Shown: one piece after another, positions 23,422 to 30,334 of the stretch
How positions within the stretch are numbered: position 1 is the first letter of the stretch
Layout: each line of letters starts with the position of its first letter
Made by a program: the position numbers and the translations under genes
Source: CAXSDR01 sp964236445
GTDB taxonomy: Bacteria; Actinomycetota; Actinomycetes; Motilibacterales; Motilibacteraceae
Assembly (NCBI GenBank): GCA_964236445.1
Contig: CAXSDR010000029.1
Location: 1-35,424, forward strand
Direction: 5' to 3'
Length of the DNA stretch: 35,424 nt
Notes under the pieces: model-generated
Database searches by the model: none
The model's input: the letters and a program-made list of their open reading frames with translations, nothing else
What the model was told of the DNA's origin: nothing

Positions 23422-24380
23422 AGTTCCTCCTGTCGCACGATCTGACGGACGTAGAAGAACGATGCGCACAGCATGAGGATCACCATGATCACGGCGATGG
23501 CACTTCCTGTGTCGAAGCGACCCTGCGCTACACCGACCTGGTAGATGTAGACGCCGATCGTGCTCGTCTTCGAGCGGATGGCGCCTGAGTCCTGCAGCGC
23601 GAAGATCTGGGTGAACACGCGCAGGTCCCAGATCACCTGCAACACGGTCACGACGACGATGAGCGGCTTGATATAGGGGACGATGATGTGGCGGAAGCGC
23701 TGCACGCCGTTGGCACCATCGAGAGCGGCCGCCTCGAGAACCTCGTCCGGCACCTGCGTCAGCCCGGCATAGAGCGTGAACGCGACGAACGGCACCGACT
23801 GCCACGTGATGACGATGGTCGCGACAGCGAAGAACGACAACGGGTTGATGAGCCAGGAATGGCCCTCCATCCCCATGCCCAGGGCGCTGAGAACCCAGTT
23901 GACGACGCCGTACTGCGCGTCGAACATCCAACCCCAGATCACGATGGCGGTCAGTGCCGGCATCGCCCAGGACAGCAGCAGCCCGACGGTCACGAGCAGC
24001 CGCATCGCACGGCCGAGCTTCGTCAGCATCAGCGCGACCAGCATGCCGAGCGACATCGTGAAGACCACGAGCACCGCACAGAGCCCGACGCTGCGAGCCA
24101 GCACGTGCCAGAACTCGGAGTCGGACAGCACCGCCTTGTAGTTGTCGAGCCCCACGAACTCCGGCGGCTTGCCGAACACCTGCGCCCGGCCGTAGTGCTC
24201 CGTCGACGTGATCATGAGCTTCACGAGCGGATAGCCCGTCAGGACCAACAAAGTCGCGATCGTCGGTGAAAGCAGCAGCCACGGAATCAGTGAGCGGCGC
24301 AACCGACGGCCTCTTCCGACCGTGCGGCGCTGCGGTGGCTCCAGCGCCGTGGCCACTGCCGGGGGCGACATGACCGCCAT
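23418..24380 (-). CDS. Sugar ABC transporter permease (MalF type)
   Basis: A 320-residue permease with an N-terminal cytoplasmic tail of about 30 residues, then six helices starting at WLLLSPTIATLLVLTGYPLV. The EAA loop EAAALDGANGVQRFRHIIVPYIKP is intact. The outer loop before helix 2 has FVGLDNYKAVLSDSEFWHVL, typical of CUT1 permeases. ATG at 24380 has GAGGAG seven bases upstream (24388-24393), better than the more distal in-frame start at 24425. It is separated from the binding-protein gene by 131 bp containing a strong stem-loop, so its expression may be lower than that of the binding protein. Confidence 0.93.
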   Translation of the reverse strand: MAVMSPPAVATALEPPQRRTVGRGRRLRRSLIPWLLLSPTIATLLVLTGYPLVKLMITSTEHYGRAQVFGKPPEFVGLDNYKAVLSDSEFWHVLARSVGLCAVLVVFTMSLGMLVALMLTKLGRAMRLLVTVGLLLSWAMPALTAIVIWGWMFDAQYGVVNWVLSALGMGMEGHSWLINPLSFFAVATIVITWQSVPFVAFTLYAGLTQVPDEVLEAAALDGANGVQRFRHIIVPYIKPLIVVVTVLQVIWDLRVFTQIFALQDSGAIRSKTSTIGVYIYQVGVAQGRFDTGSAIAVIMVILMLCASFFYVRQIVRQEEL

Positions 24381-24436
24381 GGTCTCTCTCCTCGTACGCC
24401 GTGGTTGCACCGTGCAGGTCTGCAATGCTCCGAGGG

Positions 24437-24479
24437 TCCCTCGGTACGGCGGCGCTAGACCCGCCGCCGTACCGAGGGA
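24437..24479 (-). terminator. 18-bp perfect stem-loop between binding-protein and permease genes
   Basis: An 18-base arm (24437-24454, beginning TCCCTCGGTACGG) is followed by a 7-base loop and its exact complement (24462-24479). There is no U-run after it, so it may act as a partial terminator, an attenuator or an mRNA-end stabiliser. Such intercistronic stems commonly let a solute-binding protein be made in excess of its permeases. Confidence 0.7.
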
Positions 24480-24511
24480 GACATGATGTCCGCCTCGAGA
24501 AGAGCGCCGCC

Positions 24512-25825
24512 CTAGCGGTTCAGGGCCGCCGTGATCTTGGCGTCCGCCGCCTTGGCGAGGGCTGCCACGTCACCGCCACCGGCGATGTTGACGAACAGGT
24601 CCTCCATGATCTTGTCGGACTCCACGTTGGCCCAACCCGGAGCGGCAGGTGTGAGCTTGGTGTTGCCGACAGCCTGCGCCGTGGCCTTGGCGACCTCGTC
24701 CGTGCCCATCTGAACAGCGAGCGAGGTCTTGGCGGGCACGAGGCCGGCCTTGGCCATGAGGGTCTGATAACCGTCGCTCAGGATGACCTTGAGCAGCTGG
24801 TAGGAGAGGTCCTTGTTCTTGCTCTTGGCAGAGATCGCGATGTTGGAACCGCCCAGGAAGATCGGGGCAGTGGTTCCCGCCGTGTTGCCCGGCAGAGCGA
24901 AGACACCGAGATTGGCCTCAGCCTTGGGGCAGCCGGCCTTGGGGTCGAGGATCGATCCCTTGACCCAGCCAGGTGCGGAGAGCATGGCGATCTGGTTGGC
25001 ACACCAGGGAACCTGCGGATCGGTCTCGTTGCCGCCCTTCGGTGCTCCGGATGCGGTCTTCATGACCTGCTGGACCTGCGTGAGGCCCTTGACCGACTCG
25101 GGCGAGGAGAGGCTGCCCGCCCACTTGCCGTCCTTCTCGACCGCGACGTCGCCGCCGGCGTTCCAGATGTAGGGAAGCGCGTTGCGCCAGTCCTGCCCGG
25201 GGAAGTAGATGCCCGAGAAGTTCTTGGTCGCGGCGTTGGCCGTCTTGAGCTTGGCGCCGTCCGCGATGTAGTCGGAGAGCGTCGTGGGCACCGACAGGCC
25301 CGCCTTCTTGAACAGGTCCTTCCGGTAGAACACCAGACGAGAACCGGCGTAGTAGGGCGCCGCGTAGAACTTGCCGTCGAAGGTGCCGCCCTCGACGAAG
25401 CCCTTGAGCAGGTCGTCGCCGCCGAGCTCGGCCTTCTTGTCGGTGATGTCCTCGAAAGCGCCGGCGGACGTGAAGCTGACCGCCTGCGTGTTGCCGACCT
25501 CGACGACGTCAGGACTGTCGTTGCCCGAGAGGGCCGTGGTCAGCTTGTCGACCAACCCGTCCCAGACCTGCTGCTCGATGACGAGCTCGGCCTTGGGGTT
25601 GGCCTGCTCGAACGTGGCCTTGGCGTAGTCGCGGACGTTCTGCGGCGTGTCGGTTCCGACGAGCCACAGGCGGACCTTGGTCTTGGCGCCGTCGGCGGCG
25701 GCACCCGTGGCTGCCGACGTCGTCGTCCCAGCCCCTGCGGTGCTCTTGCCGTCGGATGAGCCGCCGCACCCCGTGAGTGCGAGCGCTGCCACCGCCGAAG
25801 CAGCGATGATGCGGGAAACTTTCAC
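24512..25825 (-). CDS. Sugar ABC transporter solute-binding lipoprotein
   Basis: A 437-residue extracellular solute-binding protein of the CUT1 sugar class. GTG at 25825 gives the signal VKVSRIIAASAVAALALTGC with lipobox LTGC and lipidated C20, then a Ser/Gly/Thr linker. The mature part starts KVRLWLVGTDTPQNVRDYAKATFEQANP. Family segments include SPDVVEVGNTQAVSFTSAGAFEDIT and FYAAPYYAGSRLVFYRKDLF. Two cysteines (WCANQ, AGCPKAE) may form a disulfide. A GGAGG Shine-Dalgarno sits six bases upstream. The gene neighbourhood points to GlcNAc or chitobiose-type ligands; the ligand is inferred. Confidence 0.93.
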   Translation of the reverse strand: MKVSRIIAASAVAALALTGCGGSSDGKSTAGAGTTTSAATGAAADGAKTKVRLWLVGTDTPQNVRDYAKATFEQANPKAELVIEQQVWDGLVDKLTTALSGNDSPDVVEVGNTQAVSFTSAGAFEDITDKKAELGGDDLLKGFVEGGTFDGKFYAAPYYAGSRLVFYRKDLFKKAGLSVPTTLSDYIADGAKLKTANAATKNFSGIYFPGQDWRNALPYIWNAGGDVAVEKDGKWAGSLSSPESVKGLTQVQQVMKTASGAPKGGNETDPQVPWCANQIAMLSAPGWVKGSILDPKAGCPKAEANLGVFALPGNTAGTTAPIFLGGSNIAISAKSKNKDLSYQLLKVILSDGYQTLMAKAGLVPAKTSLAVQMGTDEVAKATAQAVGNTKLTPAAPGWANVESDKIMEDLFVNIAGGGDVAALAKAADAKITAALNR

Positions 25826-25831
25826 GAGTTG

Positions 25832-25836
25832 CCTCC
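25832..25836 (-). promoter_or_regulatory. Ribosome binding site fixing the binding-protein GTG start
   Basis: GGAGG on the minus strand, six bases before GTG at 25825. It decides against the upstream in-frame start at 25873, which would bury the signal peptide behind a charged extension. Confidence 0.75.
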
Positions 25837-25906
25837 GAATGGTGCGGGACGGCCGACGGGCGCCGGTCGCCAAGTTGAATAGGTCTTCAGCGGTGGTCGC
25901 AGCACT

Positions 25907-27064
25907 TCACGAGACGCCGAGCTCGCCGGACAGCACGAGGACGGCAGCACCAGCGAGCACCACATCCGCCCCCAGGAAGGCCATCCGCAGGTCCAGGCTC
26001 TCGCCGACCAGCGGCATGGTGCGCTTGCGGATGGTGGCCAACGCGGCCTCCATGAGCGCGGTCGTGAGGAGCTCAGGCGGGCCGCTGAGCACGACCTCGC
26101 GCAGGTCGAGTGCGCTCACGATCGGCGCCAGCGCCATGCCGAGGCGACGACCGCCGGAGGCGAGCGCTGCATTGGTGGCCCGCTCGTCGGCACCGGCTAT
26201 CGCTGCCCGCAGGGCAGGGGCCGCGACCACCGTCTCGAGACACCCGCGACGGCCGCACGCGCAGGCCGAACCGCGCTCCTCCACCGTCACGTGCCCGATC
26301 TCACCCGCGGCGTAGTGGTGGCCGCTGAGCAGCGCCCCGTCGAGGAGCAGCCCCGCACCCATGCCCCGGCCGATGCGGATGAGCATGAGCCCGCTGCCCT
26401 CGGCTCCGCCGAAGGTGTGCTCGCCCATGGCCGCGGTGTTGGCGTCGTTCGCGACGTGCACCGGCAGGTTGACGGCGTCGGCGAGCTCTGCCCGCAACGC
26501 CAGCTGCTCCCAGCCGAGGTTGGGTGCCTGCAGCACGACGCCGTCGGGATCGACGACACCGGGGCTGCCCACTCCGACACCCAGCACCGGACGGGTCGCG
26601 AGCGCCACGAGGTCGCGGGTGAGCTCGACCGCGCAGGCGAGCGCAGCCTCTGCGGTGCGTCGTTTCAGCGGCACGGAGCGGCGCTGCAGCACGTTGCCGG
26701 CGATGTCCAGCACGGCCCCGAGGAAGCAGGTCTCGTCCGACAGGTCCAGGCAGATGATGTGTGCGGCGTCGGGGCGAAGGCCGACCAGCGTGGCCGGCTT
26801 GCCGACGCGTGACTCGGCGCGTACGCCCAGCTCCTCGACCAGCTCTTCGGCCAGCAGGTCACCGATGAGGTCCGACACGGTGACCCGCGCCAGCGCTGTC
26901 TCGCGAGCCAGATCCGCGCGCGACGAGGGACCGTGGTGGAACAGGCGCTGCAGCACCATCGCCCGGTTGTGGCGACGCGCGTATTCCGGCAGGACCTTCG
27001 CGGTCGGCCGCAGTGTCCTGCTCATCGCTCGCGACGTACGCCGGAGGTCGGTGGGGGCTGACAC
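25907..27064 (-). CDS. ROK-family transcriptional repressor (NagC/XylR type)
   Basis: A 385-residue regulator. Residues about 33-80 form a MarR-like winged helix (RAMVLQRLFHHGPSSRADLARETALARVTVSDLI), followed by a ROK sugar-binding domain with ACGRRGCLE zinc ligands and AAGEIGHVTVEE. The kinase-type phosphate loop at the domain start is degraded (ICLDLSDETCFLGAVLD), as expected for a sensor rather than an enzyme. It heads the amino-sugar operon, 81 bp before the binding-protein gene, and probably represses it until GlcNAc or GlcNAc-6-phosphate is present. GTG at 27064 is used; ATG at 27025 is a shorter alternative. Confidence 0.92.
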   Translation of the reverse strand: MSAPTDLRRTSRAMSRTLRPTAKVLPEYARRHNRAMVLQRLFHHGPSSRADLARETALARVTVSDLIGDLLAEELVEELGVRAESRVGKPATLVGLRPDAAHIICLDLSDETCFLGAVLDIAGNVLQRRSVPLKRRTAEAALACAVELTRDLVALATRPVLGVGVGSPGVVDPDGVVLQAPNLGWEQLALRAELADAVNLPVHVANDANTAAMGEHTFGGAEGSGLMLIRIGRGMGAGLLLDGALLSGHHYAAGEIGHVTVEERGSACACGRRGCLETVVAAPALRAAIAGADERATNAALASGGRRLGMALAPIVSALDLREVVLSGPPELLTTALMEAALATIRKRTMPLVGESLDLRMAFLGADVVLAGAAVLVLSGELGVS

Positions 27065-27100
27065 GTTTGTTAGTGAAGCGTCCTTACATATTCATGTCAA
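27065..27100 (-). promoter_or_regulatory. Probable promoter of the ROK repressor / amino-sugar operon
   Basis: On the minus strand a perfect -35 TTGACA (27100-27095) is followed after 17 bases by TTCACT (27077-27072), a weak -10, then seven bases and the GTG at 27064, giving leaderless geometry. The whole 66-bp gap is AT-rich compared with its surroundings. GTTAG and CTTAC around 27070-27087 form a partial dyad that could be the repressor's own operator. Confidence 0.4.
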
Positions 27101-27130
27101 GACCGGGCAATGTTACGTTTTGGGTATCGG

Positions 27131-28384
27131 TCACGTGCCGGTGCGCCAGGAGTGGGAGTAGCGCTCCTGCGCAGCGGTGAGCGCATCGATGCGTACGCCG
27201 AGCCCCGCGAGCGCCAGCTGCGCAACTTCCCGGTCGATGTCGTGGGGCACCGCGTGCACGCCCGGACCGAGCGCGGCCGCGGCGCCGAGCAACCACACCG
27301 CGGCGAGCGCCTGCAACGCGAAGGCGACGTCCATCACCTGCGGCGGGTGCCCTTCCGCGGCCGCCAGCCCGACGACCCGGCCCTCTGCCACGAGCAGGAG
27401 CCGGCGGCCGTCTGCCATGACGTACTCGTCGACGCCCGGTCGGACGCCGGCATGGCGATGCACCGCGAGGTCGCGCAGCGCGAGGACATCGATCTCGATG
27501 TCGAAGTGACCTGCGTTCGCGAGAATGGCCCCGTCACGCAGCGCCTGCAGGTCTGATCGGCTGACCACATCGCGGTTTCCCGTGGCGGTGACGACGATGT
27601 CTGCGATCGCCGAGGCATCGAGCATCGTCATCACGCGGTAGCCGTCGAGCGCGGCGTCGAGCGCCGCCGTCGCGTCGATCTCGGTGACCACGACCTGCGC
27701 CCCGAGCCCACGCAGGCGCGCAGCCACTCCCCTGCCGCAGTCACCGAAGCCGGCGACGACGGCCGTGCGTCCGGCGAGCAGCACACCGGTGGCGCGCACC
27801 AGCCCGTCGACGGTGGACTGGCCCGTGCCCCAGCGGTTGTCCACGACGCGCTTCGTGGGTGTCGAGTCGACAGCGAGCACAGGAAGGAAGAGCTCGGAGT
27901 TGCTGGCCATCTGGCGCAGCCGCAGAACGCCCGTGGTGGTCTGCTCACACGCACCGATGACCTCGGCCAAGAGCTCACGCCGCTCCTCGTGCAGCGTTCC
28001 CACGAGGTCGCAGCCGTCGTCGAGAAGCAGGCCCGGGCGCGTGTCGAGCACCGACCTGACAGCGGAGTAGTAGGTCGCCCGATCAGCACCTCGCCTGGCC
28101 CAGACCGACATGCCTTCGGCACTGAGTGCTGCGGCGACGTCGTCCTGGGTCGAGAGCGGGTTGGACGAGGCGAGGGCGACCGAGGCGCCAGCGGCTCGCA
28201 GCACGTGCATGAGCACAGCAGTCTCGGCGGTCACGGGAAGGCAGGCACCGACGCGCAGCCCGGCGAGAGGCCGCTGCGACTCGAAGCGCTCACGGACGCG
28301 GGCCAGCACCGGCATCGAGCGCATGGCGCGCTCGATGCGGTGCTGGCCCGCAGCCGCTAGGCCGACGTCGGCGACGTCAGACAC
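27131..28384 (-). CDS. Degenerate archaeal-type S-adenosylhomocysteine hydrolase paralog
   Basis: A 417-residue homologue of SAH hydrolase, of the shorter type known from archaea and thermophiles; the N-terminus VSDVADVGLAAAGQHRIE and C-terminus SHSWRTGT align with that type. The NAD fold is present (VVAGFGDCGRGVAARLRGLGA), and K178, D182 and N183 (TKRVVDN), H293 (NAGHFDIEID) and H346 (EGHP) remain. Two key positions are changed: the substrate His of CLHxT is Pro50 (CLPVT), and the second Glu of EETTTG is Gln148 (EQTTTG). GTG at 28384 is 34 bases behind the ahcY stop. It may be a pseudoenzyme, a regulator of the neighbouring hydrolase or an enzyme with another substrate. Confidence 0.88.
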   Translation of the reverse strand: MSDVADVGLAAAGQHRIERAMRSMPVLARVRERFESQRPLAGLRVGACLPVTAETAVLMHVLRAAGASVALASSNPLSTQDDVAAALSAEGMSVWARRGADRATYYSAVRSVLDTRPGLLLDDGCDLVGTLHEERRELLAEVIGACEQTTTGVLRLRQMASNSELFLPVLAVDSTPTKRVVDNRWGTGQSTVDGLVRATGVLLAGRTAVVAGFGDCGRGVAARLRGLGAQVVVTEIDATAALDAALDGYRVMTMLDASAIADIVVTATGNRDVVSRSDLQALRDGAILANAGHFDIEIDVLALRDLAVHRHAGVRPGVDEYVMADGRRLLLVAEGRVVGLAAAEGHPPQVMDVAFALQALAAVWLLGAAAALGPGVHAVPHDIDREVAQLALAGLGVRIDALTAAQERYSHSWRTGT

Positions 28385-28418
28385 GAAGTCGACTTCGCAG
28401 AAGTCTGTTTCGCTGAAC

Positions 28419-29879
28419 TCAGTAGCGGTAGTGGTCGGGCTTATAAGGACCCTCGACCGGGACACCGATGTATTCGGCCTGCGACTTGCTCAGCTCGGTG
28501 AGCCGCACTCCGAGCGCCGCGAGGTGCATCCGCGCAACCTTCTCGTCCAGGAGCTTCGGAAGGACGTAGACCTGGCGCTCGTAGTCGTGGTTCTTCGTGA
28601 ACAGCTCGATCTGGGCGATCGTCTGGTTGGCGAAGGAGTTCGACATGACGAAGCTGGGGTGTCCCGTGGCGTTGCCGAGGTTCAGCAGACGACCTTCGGA
28701 GAGCACGATGATCGAGTGACCGTCGGGAAAGACCCACTCGTCGACCTGTGGCTTGACGGTGTTGCGCACGATACCGGCGGTGGCGGCGAGGCCGGCCATG
28801 TCGATCTCGTTGTCGAAGTGCCCGATGTTGCCGACGATGGCCTGGTGCTTCATGCGCGCCATGTCCGCGGCGCTGATGATGTCCTTGTTGCCGGTTGCGG
28901 TGATGAAGATGTCGGCCGACTCGACGACGTCCTCCAGCGTGGCGACCTGATAGCCGTCCATGGCTGCTTGCAGCGCACAGATCGGGTCGATCTCGGTGAT
29001 GATGACGCGCGCTCCCTGACCGCGCAGTGACTCGGCGCTGCCCTTGCCGACGTCGCCGTAGCCGAGGACGACCGCGACCTTGCCACCGATGAGGACGTCC
29101 GTGCCGCGGTTGATGCCGTCGATGAGCGAGTGACGGGTGCCGTATTTGTTGTCGAACTTCGACTTCGTCACCGAGTCGTTCACGTTGATGGCCGGGAAGA
29201 GCAGCTCACCGGAGCGAGCGAACTCGTAGAGCCGGTGCACGCCGGTGGTCGTCTCCTCGGTGACGCCCTTGATGCCTTGTCCCATGCGCGTGAACTTGGT
29301 CGGGTCGCTCTGCAGCGAAGCACGGAGCAGGTCGAGGATGACGGCGTACTCCTCGGAGTCGTCCTCGCCCGCGCTGGGAACTGCACCGCCGGTCTCAAAC
29401 TGCGTGCCCTTGTGGATGAGCAGCGTGGCGTCGCCACCGTCGTCGAGCAGCATGTTGGGACCATCGCCGTCGGGCCAGGTCAGCATCTGCTCGGTGCACC
29501 ACCAGTAGTCCTCGAGGGACTCGCCCTTCCAGGCGAAGACCGGCACACCGCTCGGCGCGTCGACGGTGCCCTGGGGTCCGACGACGGTCGCGGCAGCGGC
29601 GTGGTCCTGCGTGGAGAAGATGTTGCACGAGACCCAGCGCACGTCGGCCCCGAGTGCGGTGAGCGTCTCGATGAGGACCGCGGTCTGGACCGTCATGTGC
29701 AGAGAACCGGCGATGCGCGCGCCGGCGAGCGGCTGCGTGGGGCCGTATTCGCGGCGGAGCTCCATCAGGCCGGGCATCTCGTGCTGCGCGAGCGAGATCT
29801 CCTTGCGCCCGAAGGCGGCCAGCGACAGGTCGGCGACCTTGTAGTCGAGCGGGCCGAAGCGGTCGGCAGTGGGCGTCAT
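28419..29879 (-). CDS. ahcY: S-adenosylhomocysteine hydrolase
   Basis: A 486-residue adenosylhomocysteinase that splits SAH to adenosine and homocysteine, relieving inhibition of methyltransferases. All landmark residues are present: H in SLHMTVQTAV, LLDDGGD, VTEETTTGVHRLYEF, NDSVTKSKFDNKYG, the NAD loop GYGDVGKGSAESLRGQG, NIGHFDNEID, GHPSFVMSNSFANQ and the C-terminal KPDHYRY that reaches into the neighbouring subunit. It includes the insertion of about 40 residues after LLIHKG seen in bacterial long forms. ATG at 29879 overlaps the MerR gene stop as ATGA, so the regulator and enzyme are co-translated. A degenerate paralog follows directly. Confidence 0.97.
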   Translation of the reverse strand: MTPTADRFGPLDYKVADLSLAAFGRKEISLAQHEMPGLMELRREYGPTQPLAGARIAGSLHMTVQTAVLIETLTALGADVRWVSCNIFSTQDHAAAATVVGPQGTVDAPSGVPVFAWKGESLEDYWWCTEQMLTWPDGDGPNMLLDDGGDATLLIHKGTQFETGGAVPSAGEDDSEEYAVILDLLRASLQSDPTKFTRMGQGIKGVTEETTTGVHRLYEFARSGELLFPAINVNDSVTKSKFDNKYGTRHSLIDGINRGTDVLIGGKVAVVLGYGDVGKGSAESLRGQGARVIITEIDPICALQAAMDGYQVATLEDVVESADIFITATGNKDIISAADMARMKHQAIVGNIGHFDNEIDMAGLAATAGIVRNTVKPQVDEWVFPDGHSIIVLSEGRLLNLGNATGHPSFVMSNSFANQTIAQIELFTKNHDYERQVYVLPKLLDEKVARMHLAALGVRLTELSKSQAEYIGVPVEGPYKPDHYRY

Positions 29880-30295
29880 GCGGTCTCCTTGACAAGCGGG
29901 GCAGGGGGAACGGGATCAACGTTGACAGAGGTTCGTGAGGGTTGCACGTCGGAAACCACCCCGAGCAGGCGTAGCGCCTTGTCCTGCTCCCAGCGCAGCG
30001 CATCCACGGCGTCGCTGGAAGGCGGAGGCGCGGTGTCGAGCCAGCGCTCCACGGCCGCGCGGGCCTCGGCGTCACGCCGCAGCCGCAGAACGACAGCCAC
30101 GTCACCGAGCTCGAGCTCGTGCGTCTCGAGCAGTTCGCGCAGCGAGCGCACCCGGTCGAGGTCTGCGTCGCTGTAGAGGCGGTAGCCCCCTCTCGAGCGA
30201 CCGGGTGCGACGAGCCCCAACGTCTCGACATAGCGCAGCATCCGGGGCGTCCATCCGCTCGCCGAAGCGGCCTCTTGGACGGTCAGCTGCTGCAT
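29876..30295 (-). CDS. MerR-family transcriptional regulator
   Basis: A 139-residue MerR regulator. The N-terminal winged helix (LTVQEAASASGWTPRMLRYVETLGLV, then GRSRGGYRLYSDADLDRV) is complete and followed by a helical dimerisation region (LRELLETHELELGDVAVVLRLRRDAEARAAVERWL). There is no cysteine at all, so it cannot be a thiol metal sensor like MerR itself; the effector is unknown. It overlaps ahcY by ATGA and so probably controls, or is at least co-expressed with, SAH hydrolase. The start ATG is seven bases from a -10-like TAAGGT inside a dyad, suggesting a leaderless, autoregulated mRNA. Confidence 0.9.
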   Translation of the reverse strand: MQQLTVQEAASASGWTPRMLRYVETLGLVAPGRSRGGYRLYSDADLDRVRSLRELLETHELELGDVAVVLRLRRDAEARAAVERWLDTAPPPSSDAVDALRWEQDKALRLLGVVSDVQPSRTSVNVDPVPPAPLVKETA

Positions 30296-30302
30296 GAGCC
30301 CA

Positions 30303-30326
30303 ACCTTAGCACGACCGTGTCAGGGT
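30303..30326 (-). promoter_or_regulatory. Dyad and -10 element at the MerR-ahcY promoter
   Basis: Minus-strand sequence 30326-30303 is an imperfect 24-bp dyad with halves ACCnTnnCACG and CGTGnnAnGGT, eight of twelve pairs matching. Its last six bases, TAAGGT (30308-30303), fit a -10 element, leaving exactly seven bases to the MerR ATG. A dyad next to the -10 is where MerR-family proteins bind. The -35 is not obvious, as expected for activator-dependent MerR promoters. Confidence 0.45.
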
Positions 30327-30334
30327 TTGCCGCC

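Noticed and set aside
24455..24461. Half of a DasR-type site (GGTCTAG) in the loop of the stem at 24437-24479
   Set aside because: Only one half matches and no symmetric ACTGGTCTAGACCAGT-like site exists; likely chance.
29876..30334. A SAH riboswitch upstream of ahcY
   Set aside because: ahcY overlaps the MerR gene and only 39 bp lie before MerR, too little for the riboswitch; no such fold seen.
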